Below are positions 55,662 through 64,000 of a stretch of 64,000 nucleotides of DNA, piece by piece. A program made the position numbers and the translations under genes. Every line of letters starts with the position of its first letter. Position 1 is the first letter of the stretch. Origin of the DNA: Haematococcus lacustris. Lineage: Eukaryota > Chlorophyta > Chlorophyceae > Chlamydomonadales > Haematococcaceae. The notes beneath the pieces were generated by a model. It made no database searches. It was given only the letters and a program-made list of their open reading frames with translations, and was not told the DNA's origin. The stretch spans positions 7,862,760 through 7,926,759 of the forward strand of contig JASKMD010000019.1 in the NCBI GenBank assembly GCA_030144725.1, written 5' to 3'.

Positions 55662-57624
55662 CAGCAGCAGTGACTCCAGGGACAGTGGGAGCTCTTCAGA
55701 TAATGCCAGCAGCAGTGACAGCGATGACGGCAACAGCAGAGCCCCAGCCAGACAGAGAGTTCTCAGTCAGCCCTCAGGCATTGGAAGGAACAGGATCCCA
55801 CATGCTGATCCCAGTCAGAGTCAGGCTGCAGTAGGTGCCCCAGCTGAAAGCCCTCAGAATAGGTCAGCAAGCAGGCCAGCTCTTGCACCTTTGCTCAGAG
55901 CTCAGGTTGCTCCTCCTGCTCACATGCCCAATGATCAGTTGCAAGGTGCTCCTCTGCCTGCTGCTATTGTGGCACCTGGTGCTCCTATGCCACGCCGCAA
56001 CCCACCCAGGGACAGAAGGCCTCCTGCTAAGATTAGGCAGCCAGAGCTCTATGCCATGAATGTCACTGACTCACAAGCTAATGACAATCCAACTGTCGCT
56101 GAAGCACTGTCTGGTCCCCAAGCGGACATGTGGCTCCAAGCCATGCATGCTGAACTCGCATCCCTGCATGCGAACCAGACATGGTGCCTGGTTGACAAGC
56201 CTGCTGGTGCACGCGTTCTGCCCACCAAATGGGTACTAAAGATTAAACGTGATGCTGCAGGGGCCATTGAGAAATTCAAGGCTCGGCTAGTGGCTAAAGG
56301 CTACATGCAAGTGTCAGGTGTGGATGTGGGCGATGTTTATGCCCCTGTTAGCAAGCACACCACCCTGCGCACCCTACTAGCCAAAGCAGCTGCAGAAGAC
56401 ATGGAAGTTCACCAGGTAGACGTAGACGCAGCCTTCCTGAATGGACAGCTTGAGCCCAATGAGATCATCTATGTGCAGCAGCCTGAAGGGTTTGTTGAGG
56501 GCAGCCACAACACTGTGTGCAAACTGCAGAAGGCGCTCTATGGGCTCAGGCAGGCTCCACGAGCCTGGCATGCTAGGTTGAAGCAGGTGCTAGAGGGCAT
56601 GGGGTTTAAGGCCTCTGAGTCTGACCCAGCGCTCTTCACCATGCAGCGCCAGGCAGGCATGGTTTATCTGCTTGTCTATGTTGATGATTGCCTCATCTGC
56701 ACTGAGAAGGGTGACACTGACAGCCTTAACTATGTGAAGCAACAACTGTCTGCAGTGTTCGGCATCAAGAACCTGGGTGACACCAAGTGGTTTCTGGGCA
56801 TGAAGGTAACTAGGGATAGGACTCTGGGCACATTGAAGCTAGATCAGCAGCAGTATGTGCATGAGCTGCTGAACACTTATGGCATGACAGCAGCTCACAG
56901 CAAGTCGGTGCCCATGGCGCCAGCAGTTAAGCTAGAGAAGGAAGGTGCAGCTTTGGACACTTCAGAGCACAGCTATAGTGGTTTGGTAGGTAGTCTGCTG
57001 TACTTATCCTGTTGCACGAGGCCAGACATTACATATGCAGTGGGAGCTCTCGCACGATACATGTCCGCACCCACACAGCAGCACTGGACTGCAGCACGAG
57101 CCATTCTCAGCTACCTGAAGGGCACAGCTGATCAGGGGCTTGTGTTTGGAGAAGCTGCTGAGCTGCAGGGTTACTGTGATGCAGATTACGCTGGTGACAA
57201 AGACACAGCCCGCAGCACCACTGGCTATGTTTTTGCCATGAACGGTGCAGCCATCAGTTGGTCCAGCAGATTGCAGCCTACTGTAGCCATGTCGACTGCC
57301 GAGGCAGAGTACATGGCAGCCTCCAGTGCTGTGAAGGAAGGACTGTGGCTCCGCAAGCTGATGCAGGACTTGCAGCTACCAGGTGACTGCACGAGCATTC
57401 TGTGTGACAATCAAGCAGCTCTGCAGTTGTTGCACAATCCCATTGCCTCTGCCCGTGCCAAGCACATCAATGTGCATCATCACTTTGCACGAGAAAGGGT
57501 AGCCAGAGGGGAAGTGTCATTCAGCTACTGCAGCACAGCCAGCATGGTAGCTGACATCATGACCAAGCCTCTGTCACTGGTTAAGTTCAGTCAAGGGAAG
57601 CAAGGGTGTGGGGTATCCAGCTGA
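53554..57624 (+). CDS. pol: Copia Pol polyprotein: protease, integrase, reverse transcriptase, RNase H
   Basis: Uninterrupted 1356-codon frame. CCHC knuckle CYYCNKTGHIMAEC at about residues 62-75; aspartic protease FYIDSGASQHM near 177; pre-integrase HxxxC/CxxC (WHQRLCH, CIGCIKGKHH) near 350-410; integrase catalytic Asp in HMDVCGP near 430, Asp in RTDNGTEY near 492, Glu in GAAERLNR near 528; poly-Gln linker near 690; reverse transcriptase with VDAAFLNG and YVDD near 1043; RNase H YCDADYAGD near 1208, MSTAEAEYMA and the end ADIMTKPL. All catalytic residues I looked for are present, so this copy could be active if the gag frame is repaired or bypassed. The first about 30 residues belong to the gag overlap. 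Confidence 0.93.
53622..53633 (+). other. 12-G homopolymer at the gag/pol frame switch
   Basis: With 12 G the gag frame meets TAG. With 11 G it would run straight into the pol frame (GGGGRGRGRSLGP). Either an extra G here or a +1 shift is needed to make Gag-Pol. Confidence 0.7.
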
Positions 57625-57863
57625 AGCAGTCACAGGCTACCCATAGCCTGAAACAGATTGCTGTACCCAGCCTGAGATGTGTTTTCAGGACTGGGGCATG
57701 GAAGTGCAGTCTCAGGCATGTGTGCCCGCAACAGTCTGTTTTGCTCAGCCAGAATCTTTATCTGGACTGAGAAGCTTCCTCTGCAGTTGTTTGAAGTACA
57801 GTTGTTTGCAGCTTAAGTTGAACGCCACTCGTGGAGAATAAGGCCGAGTCGGCGATTTTAGTT

Positions 57864-57871
57864 AAGGGGGA
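57864..57871 (+). promoter_or_regulatory. Polypurine tract of copia element
   Basis: AAGGGGGA followed by CTG, 240 bases after the pol stop. It is the expected site of plus-strand priming just before a 3' LTR. Confidence 0.5.
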
Positions 57872-57972
57872 CTGCAGATAGCCCTTTGAAAGGCCGTCCC
57901 ATCGCCATATGTTTCATGTTTTTAATCGACGTGGTTGGGCTGTAATCAGCACTGAGCTGAAGGTTCGTAACT

Positions 57973-58509
57973 CTGTGCAGGGTTTCGCCAAACCGTGTAC
58001 AGGGTTTCAACTGGCTCAGCCCCTAGGTGGCCGTCAAGCCAGTTCCTGACCCTGTGCAGCGTTTCATAGACCGTGTGCAGGGTTTCGCTGACCGTGCATA
58101 GGGTTTCAAAGACCTTGCACAGGGTTTCATTGACCGTGCACAGGGTTTGGTGTGGCTCAGTTCCTAGGCGTTTCTGACCGTGTGCAGGGTTTCGCTGACC
58201 ATGTGCAGGGTTTCATTGACCTAGTGCAGGGTTTCATTGACCTAGTGCAGGGTTTCATAGACCGTGCACAGGGTTTGGTGTGGCTCAGTCCCTAGGCGTT
58301 TCTGACCGTGTGCAGGGTTTCGCTGACCGTGTGCAGGGTTTTAAAGACGTAGTGCAGGGTTTCATAGACGTAGTGCAGGGTTTCATAGACCGTGCACAGG
58401 GTTTGGTGTGGCTCAGTTCCTAGGCGTTTCTGACCGTGTGCAGGGTTTTGCTGACCTTGCACAAGGTTTCAAAGACCTAGTGCAGGGTTTCATAGACCGT
58501 GCACAGGGT
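57973..58509 (+). repeat. CAGGGTTTC satellite, array 1 (128-bp higher-order unit)
   Basis: Subunits of about 21 bases (GACCGTGTGCAGGGTTTCGCT type). The larger unit beginning GGTTTGGTGTGGCTCAG recurs at 58,144, 58,272 and 58,400, 128 bases apart. Confidence 0.88.
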
Positions 58510-59939
58510 ATCAAAGCATGAGTGTATAGTCAGCATTGGCTTACAACCTACATGCCTGCTGACATCTGCTGCCTCATGTGGCCTCCTACATTAGTGTAAC
58601 ATCACACGGCATCACCAGTAGAGTCATGCCTAGCACACAAACTGACTCATGGCTAACAACTGCTGTTTGCACTCTGAAACTGGTGCTGCCAGGCATGCAC
58701 CACATGACACAAGCCACTAGACTCAGGGCTGCACCCGCCATGCACCTCTCATCTCATGCCATGCAACCACCTCATGGCTGCCACTCCTAGCTGCCGCTCC
58801 AGGCTGCTGCTCCGGGCTGCTGCCCTGGGCTGCTATTGATGGCCTGGGAGGTGGTGGTGGAAGTGGGGTAAGGTGAGGGTAAGGTAGGGGAGGGGCTGCA
58901 GTGTAGTGCAGGAGGGGGGAAGCGGAGCGACACGGGTGAGTTCGTGGGTAAGGGGAAGGACAAGGGAACGGTGTGACCATTAGACCTGCAGCAAACAAGG
59001 GGCATGCTAGCCATCAGGCTTGGTACCAAGAGCCACAAATCTGCTTCATGCTGGCCACTCACCGTTTGCTGGGGTGGGGTGGGGTGGGGTGGGGTGGGAT
59101 AGGGTAGGGGTGGGGTGGGCAAGGGGTGGGCGTGTGACCGTCACACCTGCAAGCAACAAGGGGCGTGATCACGGTAAGGCTGGGCAATGGGGGCCACTGA
59201 TGTGCAAGGGGCTGGCCACTCACTGTTATCTCCATGTGCCATTGCTGACTCCTTGCTGCCTCCTTGTTGGCTGCTGCTCCTCCCTCCTGGCTGTGCCTCC
59301 TGGCTGTGGGGGGCATGGGCCTCTTGGCCTTGGCCAACCACTTGCCTTGCCCATGCCTCCTGGCTGCCACTCCTGGCTGCCGCTCCTAGCTGCTGCTCCT
59401 GGCTGCCGCTCCTGGCTGCTCCTCTTGGCTGCTCCTCTTGGTTGCGCCTCCTGGGGAGTGGTGGGTCTGGCAGGTGGTGAGGGTGAGGATGAGGAGGAGG
59501 TGAGGAGGGGGTGGAGCGATGGTCGCACGATGAGCGCACAAGGGGGAGCCAAGGGGTTCAACATGGCAGTAACACAGTCCTTACCTCCCTGTTCCTCCTG
59601 GCCTGGGTAAGGGTGAGGGAGAGGAGGAGGAGGGGGGTGTGAGGGAAGGAGGTGAGGGGGAGGAGGTGGGTGAAGAGGCATGGGAAAGGAGAGTGGAGTG
59701 GAGGGGAGGGGAGGGGGAGGGGAGGGGGCCTGTTGCTCCTTGCTGCCGCTCTGGCTGCTGAGCTGACCATTACACCTGCAGCAAACAAGGGGCGTGCTAG
59801 CGGTTAGGCTGGGTACAAGGGGTCACTTATGTGCGTGGGGCTAGCCACTCACTGCTTGCTCCATGCGGTCCCTTGATCATTCCTTAGGGGGAGGGAGAGG
59901 GGGAGTGGGGGGTCTGGCAGGTGGTGGTGGGCAGTGTGG
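58510..59939. other. Low-complexity region with three diverged repeats
   Basis: A segment with ACCTGCAGCAAACAAGGGGC, GGCTGGGTACA and GGCCACTCAC occurs near 58,985, 59,146 and 59,776, with GGGGTGGGGT and GGTGAGGG purine tracts between. CTCCTGGCTGCC-type repeats lie at 59,365-59,455. Pro- and Ser-rich frames on minus look like composition effects. No gene is called. Confidence 0.5.
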
Positions 59940-61180
59940 TAGGGAGGAGGGAGGAGGGATGAGGGAGGAGGGAAGAGCGAGGAGGGAGGAGCGAGGAGGG
60001 AAGAGGGAGGAGGGAGGAGGGAGGAGGGAGGAGGGAGGAGGGAGGAGGGAGGAGGGAGGAGGAGGAGGGAGGAGGGAGGAGGGAGGAGGGAGGAGGGAGG
60101 AGGGAGGAGGGAGGAGGGAGGAGGGAGGAGGGAGGAGGGAGGAGGGAGGAGGGAGGAGGGAGGAGGGAGGAGGGAGGAGGGAGGAGGGAGGAGGGAGGAG
60201 GGAGGAGGGAGGAGGGAGGAGGGAGGAGGGAGGAGGGAGGAGGGAGGAGGGAGGAGGGAGGAGGGAGGAGGGAGGAGGGAGGAGGGAGGAGGGAGGAGGG
60301 AGGAGGGAGGAGGGAGGAGGGAGGAGGGAGGAGGGAGGAGGGAGGAGGGAGGAGGGAGGAGGGAGGAGGGAGGAGGGAGGAGGGAGGAGGGAGGAGGGAG
60401 GAGGGAGGAGGGAGGAGGGAGGAGGGAGGAGGGAGGAGGGAGGAGGGAGGAGGGAGGAGGGAGGAGGGAGGAGGGAGGAGGGAGGAGGGAGGAGGGAGGA
60501 GGGAGGAGGGAGGAGGGAGGAGGGAGGAGGGAGGAGGGAGGAGGGAGGAGGGAGGAGGGAGGAGGGAGGAGGGAGGAGGGAGGAGGGAGGAGGGAGGAGG
60601 GAGGAGGGAGGAGGGAGGAGGGAGGAGGGAGGAGGGAGGAGGGAGGAGGGAGGAGGGAGGAGGGAGGAGGGAGGAGGGAGGAGGGAGGAGGGAGGAGGGA
60701 GGAGGGAGGAGGGAGGAGGGAGGAGGGAGGAGGGAGGAGGGAGGAGGGAGGAGGGAGGAGGGAGGAGGGAGGAGGGAGAGGGAGGAGGAGGAGGGAGGAG
60801 GGAGGAGGGAGGAGGGAGGAGGGAGGAGGGAGGAGGGAGGAGGGAGGAGGGAGGAGGGAGGAGGGAGGAGGGAGGAGGGAGGAGGGAGGAGGGAGGAGGG
60901 AGGAGGGAGGAGGGAGGAGGGAGGAGGGAGGAGGGAGGAGGGAGGAGGGAGGAGGGAGGAGGGAGGAGGGAGGAGGGAGGAGGGAGGAGGGAGGAGGGAG
61001 GAGGGAGGAGGGAGGAGGGAGGAGGGAGGAGGGAGGAGGGAGGAGGGAGGAGGGAGGAGGGAGGAGGGAGGAGGGAGGAGGGAGGAGGGAGGAGGGAGGA
61101 GGGAGGAGGGAGGAGGGAGGAGGGAGGAGGGAGGAGGGAGGAGGGAGGAGGGAGGAGGGAGGAGGGAGGAGGGAGGAGGG
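59940..61180 (+). repeat. (GGGAGGA)n heptamer array, 1.2 kb
   Basis: About 170 nearly perfect purine heptamers, with GAGGAGGAGG slips at 60,057 and GGGAGAGGGAGGAGG near 60,776. The first about 60 bases are variant (GAGCGAGGA). Confidence 0.97.
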
Positions 61181-61189
61181 TACGCTTTT

Positions 61190-61780
61190 GCTCTTGTCCG
61201 CCGCCCTGGCTGCCGCTACTTGTTGCCGTTGTGGTTGCTGTTTCTGGCTGATGGAAGGTGCCACTGCGCCTTGGCACCGAACCTGCTCAAGCAACACATG
61301 GCACATGACACATGCAACGCTCCAACCTCGCGGTCGCACCTCAGAGTCGCATCTGTGCATCGCACCTTTGCAAGCTACCTTTGTGCCGTTCTCCCTCAAC
61401 TCTGTGCTTGATCACAAATACGCTATTCCTTTCGCTGATCGCTAATGGCTGCGAAACCGAGCTGCATGCTGGCCTCTTGGCTGACGACTGATGGCTGCGA
61501 AGGCTAGCTGGACCGCATTTCATAGCCGGCTGCGAGGCTGCGCATTTGGGCGCTGTCGATGTCGCTGCTGCTGAGTTTGGGATGGATGTCTCGCGTGTTG
61601 CGTGTTGCTGCATTACTGCGGGCTTTGCGAGGTCGACATGGTTTCCTCTCATGGCGCCTCGCGACCTCATGGCACACCAACGGCATGCTTGGTGGCAGCT
61701 GGCGCAGATCCCAATACACAGCCCGTCAGTTTTCGCGCTCTTGCATGCAAGTCACATGCACAATTGATAATTGACTCTGC
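61190..61780. other. Spacer between heptamer array and satellite
   Basis: Non-repetitive, moderately GC-rich. Short overlapping frames only; no gene is recognised. Confidence 0.4.
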
Positions 61781-61783
61781 AGT

Positions 61784-62178
61784 GCGAGACCCTGCACAAG
61801 GTCAGCGAAACCCTGCACAAGGTTAACGAAACCCTGTGCTAGGTCTGTGTTGACTTAGGTGAAATCATAGTGGTGGCGAAACCCTGCACAAGGTCAGCAA
61901 AACCCTGCACAAGGTTAACGAAACCCTGTGCTAGGTCTGTGTTGACTTAGGTGAAATCATAGTGGTTGCGAAACCCTGCACAAGGTCAGCGAAACCCTGC
62001 ACAAGGTTAACGAAACCCTGTGCTAGGTCTGTGTTGACTTAGGTGAAATCATAGTGGTTGCGAAACCCTGCACAAGGTCAGCGAAACCCTGCACAAGGTT
62101 AACGAAACCCTGTGCTAGGTCTGTGTTGACTTAGGTGAAATCATAGTGGTTGCGAAACCCTGCACAAGGTCAGCAAAA
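61784..62178 (-). repeat. CAGGGTTTC satellite, array 2 (92-bp unit), inverted
   Basis: GAAACCCTGCACAAGG (the reverse of array 1 core) in a 92-base unit that also contains CTGTGTTGACTTAGGTG and AAATCATAGTGGTTGC; about four units, nearly identical. Confidence 0.92.
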
Positions 62179-62865
62179 CTCAGGAGTCCCCAACATGGGG
62201 TTGGTAATCTTCATGCAAGTACTCGCTACGAAGTGCACCGATTTCGGTAGCGTTTGTTGCATTGGCACCTGCGAATAACTCCGCATCTACTGGCAAGCGG
62301 CGCGTTAATCCTTGCATCAGAGTCCGTGCCGGCGCAAGCGAGCACGGACACACCTCAGCTGCTCACAACCGATTGTTCTAGTGGTGAGTAATGGCACCAA
62401 TGAGCGAACTCCGCCTGGCATCCAGCCGGAAGTACAATCACAGCACAGCCCGCCAGGCTCGCTCCGCGAGCCTTTTGTTGGTGCAGGCGGTGTTGGAGGG
62501 CCATCGTGGGGCTAGTAATGACTCGACATTGCAGCGAGGTGCGAATGGATATAGGTTTCTCTAGCCAGCCACACAGAAAAAGGGACCCCCTTGCACAAAT
62601 CGGCATGTTGTGAGCTGACCACTCTGAGTTATTAGAATTTCGAGTCATTACTCTGTTCGTAACTCTACGACACAGCTGCTGGAATAGAAAGCACGGCAAT
62701 CCATCAACCAGGCCCGCCTCCTCACCCTTTGGCGTGACCCGACTCTGCCTTGCAGAATTGACTAGCCTACTCCGACCGCCTGGACCTCGCACCCCCTTGC
62801 AGCCCCACCACCCCCTTGCAGCACTTGTAAAGTCACCCTAGCAAGTCATTGCAAGACGCAAACCC

Positions 62866-63997
62866 ATGAGTCCCAGCCGGCAGCGTGCTCATCTTGCAGC
62901 ACTTGTAAAGTCACCAAGGGCTGCTCACCTGCACAGTCCTAATGGCCTAAAAGCTACAGCAAGGAGGGCTAACGACATTGCCCAGGAGGTGCAGGCAGAG
63001 AATGAGCTGCTGATGACCGAGGCTCAGTTGCTACATGCTATTGAGGAGGTCCTTGCTGCCAAAGTGCACGACCTTGAGGAGAAGCACCAGCATTGAGGAG
63101 GCTCAGTTGCTACATGCTATGAAGGGGTGGCTGAAGCCCAAGCTGAAGGGTCTTGTCATGGCCCATATCTGCAACACAGTAGCCGCCCTGCATGGCGATG
63201 AGCTGGGGGTAGCAGCAGGTGCCGGTGCTGGTGCCGCCCCTGACCTGCCCCCCCCTCCTGCTGCACCCCCCTGGCAGCAGCAGGCAGCAGGTGTTGGTGC
63301 CGCACCTGACCTGCCCCCCACTCCTGCTGCACCCCCCTGGCAGCAGCAGGCAGCTGGTGCTGGTGCCGCCCCTGACCTGCTACCACCTCCTGCTGCACCC
63401 CCCTGGCAGGAGTAGGCAGCAGGTGCTGGTGCCGCCCCTGACCTGCCCCCCCCTCCTGCTGCACCCCCCTGGCAGCAGCAGGCAGCAGGTGTTGGTGCCG
63501 CACCTGACCTGCCCCCCACTCCTGCTGCACCCCCCTGGCAGCAGCAGGCAGCTGGTGCTGGTGCCGCCCCTGACCTGCTACCACCTCCTGCTGCACCCCC
63601 CTGGCAGGAGCTGGCGGCTGGTGCTGGTGCTGCCCCTGGGCTGCCCCCCCCTCCTGCTGCACCCCCCTGGCAGCAGCAGGCAGCAGGTGCTGGTGCTGCC
63701 CCTGGGCTGCCCACCCCTCCAGCTGAGCAGCAGGGGGTCAGGGCGGAGCTGGACACCAGCTCGACACGCAAGCGGAGGGCGGGCGGGAGGGACCGGACCC
63801 AACAAGTCGAGCAAGGTAACGTAGCAATGGCCTACACACCTTGTGTGGCCTTACAGAGTGGCCAGGTAGTAGGTACTACTCACGAAGCGGTCAAGCAATG
63901 CACCAGCGTTGTATACTTCCGAGCATGGGTGGAGGGGCGTCGTTACATCGGTTTTGCGTGCCATGTGCATTGTTTTGACTGCGGCGACTGTCCCTGA
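62866..63997 (+). pseudogene. Coiled-coil / Pro-Ala repeat protein of element X2, interrupted
   Basis: MSPSRQRAHLAALVKSPRAA and a coiled-coil-like stretch (AQEVQAENELLMTEAQLLHA) end at TGA 63,094-63,096. A 77-base direct duplication (CTCAGTTGCTACATGCTAT at 63,025 and 63,102) shifts the frame. The frame continues MKGWLKPKLKGLVMAHICN, then eight 22-residue units AAGAGAAPDLPPPPAAPPWQ(Q/E)x, a conserved tail NVAMAYTPCVAL, EAVKQC, FRAWVEGRRYIG and CHVHCFDCGDCP (stop 63,995-63,997). A TAG at 63,413-63,415 interrupts unit 3, where unit 6 reads CTG. The Cys/His-rich end is conserved in X1, suggesting past selection. No family recognised. Confidence 0.5.
63205..63725 (+). repeat. 66-bp coding minisatellite with 198-bp higher-order unit
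   Basis: Units 1-3 (GAGAA, GVGAA, DLL types) recur as units 4-6 almost exactly, so the array grew by a 3-unit (198-bp) duplication after the units had diverged. Confidence 0.85.
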
Positions 63998-64000
63998 CTG

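Larger units (their letters stand above)
52774..57871 (+). mobile_element. Ty1/copia retrotransposon (Osser/copia-like), nearly intact
   Basis: Order gag, protease, integrase, RT, RNase H defines Ty1/copia. The primer site, a complete pol frame and a polypurine tract are present. I could not match a 3' LTR to a 5' LTR: sequence ending CCAACA just before the primer site does not recur after 57,871, where satellite DNA begins. The element ends are therefore uncertain. Confidence 0.8.
62180..64000 (+). repeat. Dispersed repeat X2, inverted partner of X1
   Basis: 62,180-62,760 and 63,650-64,000 match X1 in reverse. The repeat runs off the window end. It begins immediately at satellite array 2. 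The start ATGGGGTTGGTAATC (about 62,197) reads VIFMQVLATKCTD in both copies. Confidence 0.7.

Noticed and set aside
58723..59788. Pro/Ser/Gln-rich minus-strand proteins
   Set aside because: Composition-driven frames over diverged repeats with no conserved motif or splice logic.
59849..61399. Very long Ser/Leu/Pro and Gly/Glu/Arg frames on both strands
   Set aside because: They are translations of the GGGAGGA heptamer array; a 7-base unit without stops stays open in every frame.
61784..62178. Possible CRISPR array because of regular repeats
   Set aside because: Units are contiguous 92-bp tandem copies without unique spacers; eukaryotic satellite.

Overview
This window is nuclear DNA of a green alga, most likely of the order Chlamydomonadales. 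The grounds are GC-rich, intron-rich genes with GTGAGT-type donors and CTGCAG-type acceptors, an algal-type SnRK2 kinase, an MLO-family membrane protein, an Osser-like Ty1/copia retrotransposon, and very large amounts of simple repeat. The dominant repeat family resembles protein fragments I associate with Haematococcus; that species guess is from memory and weak. There is one 500-base assembly gap (25,556-26,055).

Layout. (1) 0.3-11.3 kb: a SnRK2-type kinase gene on + whose introns are full of Fanzor (eukaryotic TnpB-like, RuvC-fold) DNA. Copies A (830-3,676) and B (7,154-10,546) lie on the minus strand, and decayed fragments lie between and after them. (2) 13.1-18.3 kb: two more Fanzor copies, C and D, in tandem on +, from a diverged subfamily. 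(3) 18.5-19.8 kb: repeat X1, whose inverted partner X2 fills 62.2-64.0 kb. (4) 20.8-30.5 kb: an MLO gene with about 18 exons, followed in compatible splice phase by EF-hand exons. (5) 33.3-38.4 kb, minus: a WW-domain protein resembling FNBP4, with a partial P-loop exon pair behind it. (6) 39.9-41.6 kb: two convergent small Cys/His proteins and a RuvC-III-like fragment of another Fanzor lineage. (7) 42.0-49.6 kb: a complete-ended PIF/Harbinger element with matching inverted ends, 3-bp TAT flanks, a Myb-like gene and a DDE transposase, carrying long internal inverted arms. (8) 50.7-52.4 kb: a decayed hAT-like transposase. (9) 52.8-57.9 kb: a nearly intact copia element (gag-pol) with a half-tRNA-iMet-type primer site. 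(10) 58-62 kb: two satellite arrays in opposite orientation around a 1.2-kb heptamer tract.

The cellular genes supported here are the kinase (probably dead), the MLO/EF-hand gene, the WW protein, and possibly the small Cys/His genes. The rest is mobile or repetitive DNA. The most interesting system is the Fanzor cluster. A and B carry complementary internal deletions. C and D have lost the RuvC-I aspartate. A and B share a conserved non-coding 3' end with a hairpin that pairs fully only in the gene-sense RNA, which is a candidate guide-RNA scaffold. All gene models were read by eye; no alignment, structure prediction or database search was run.
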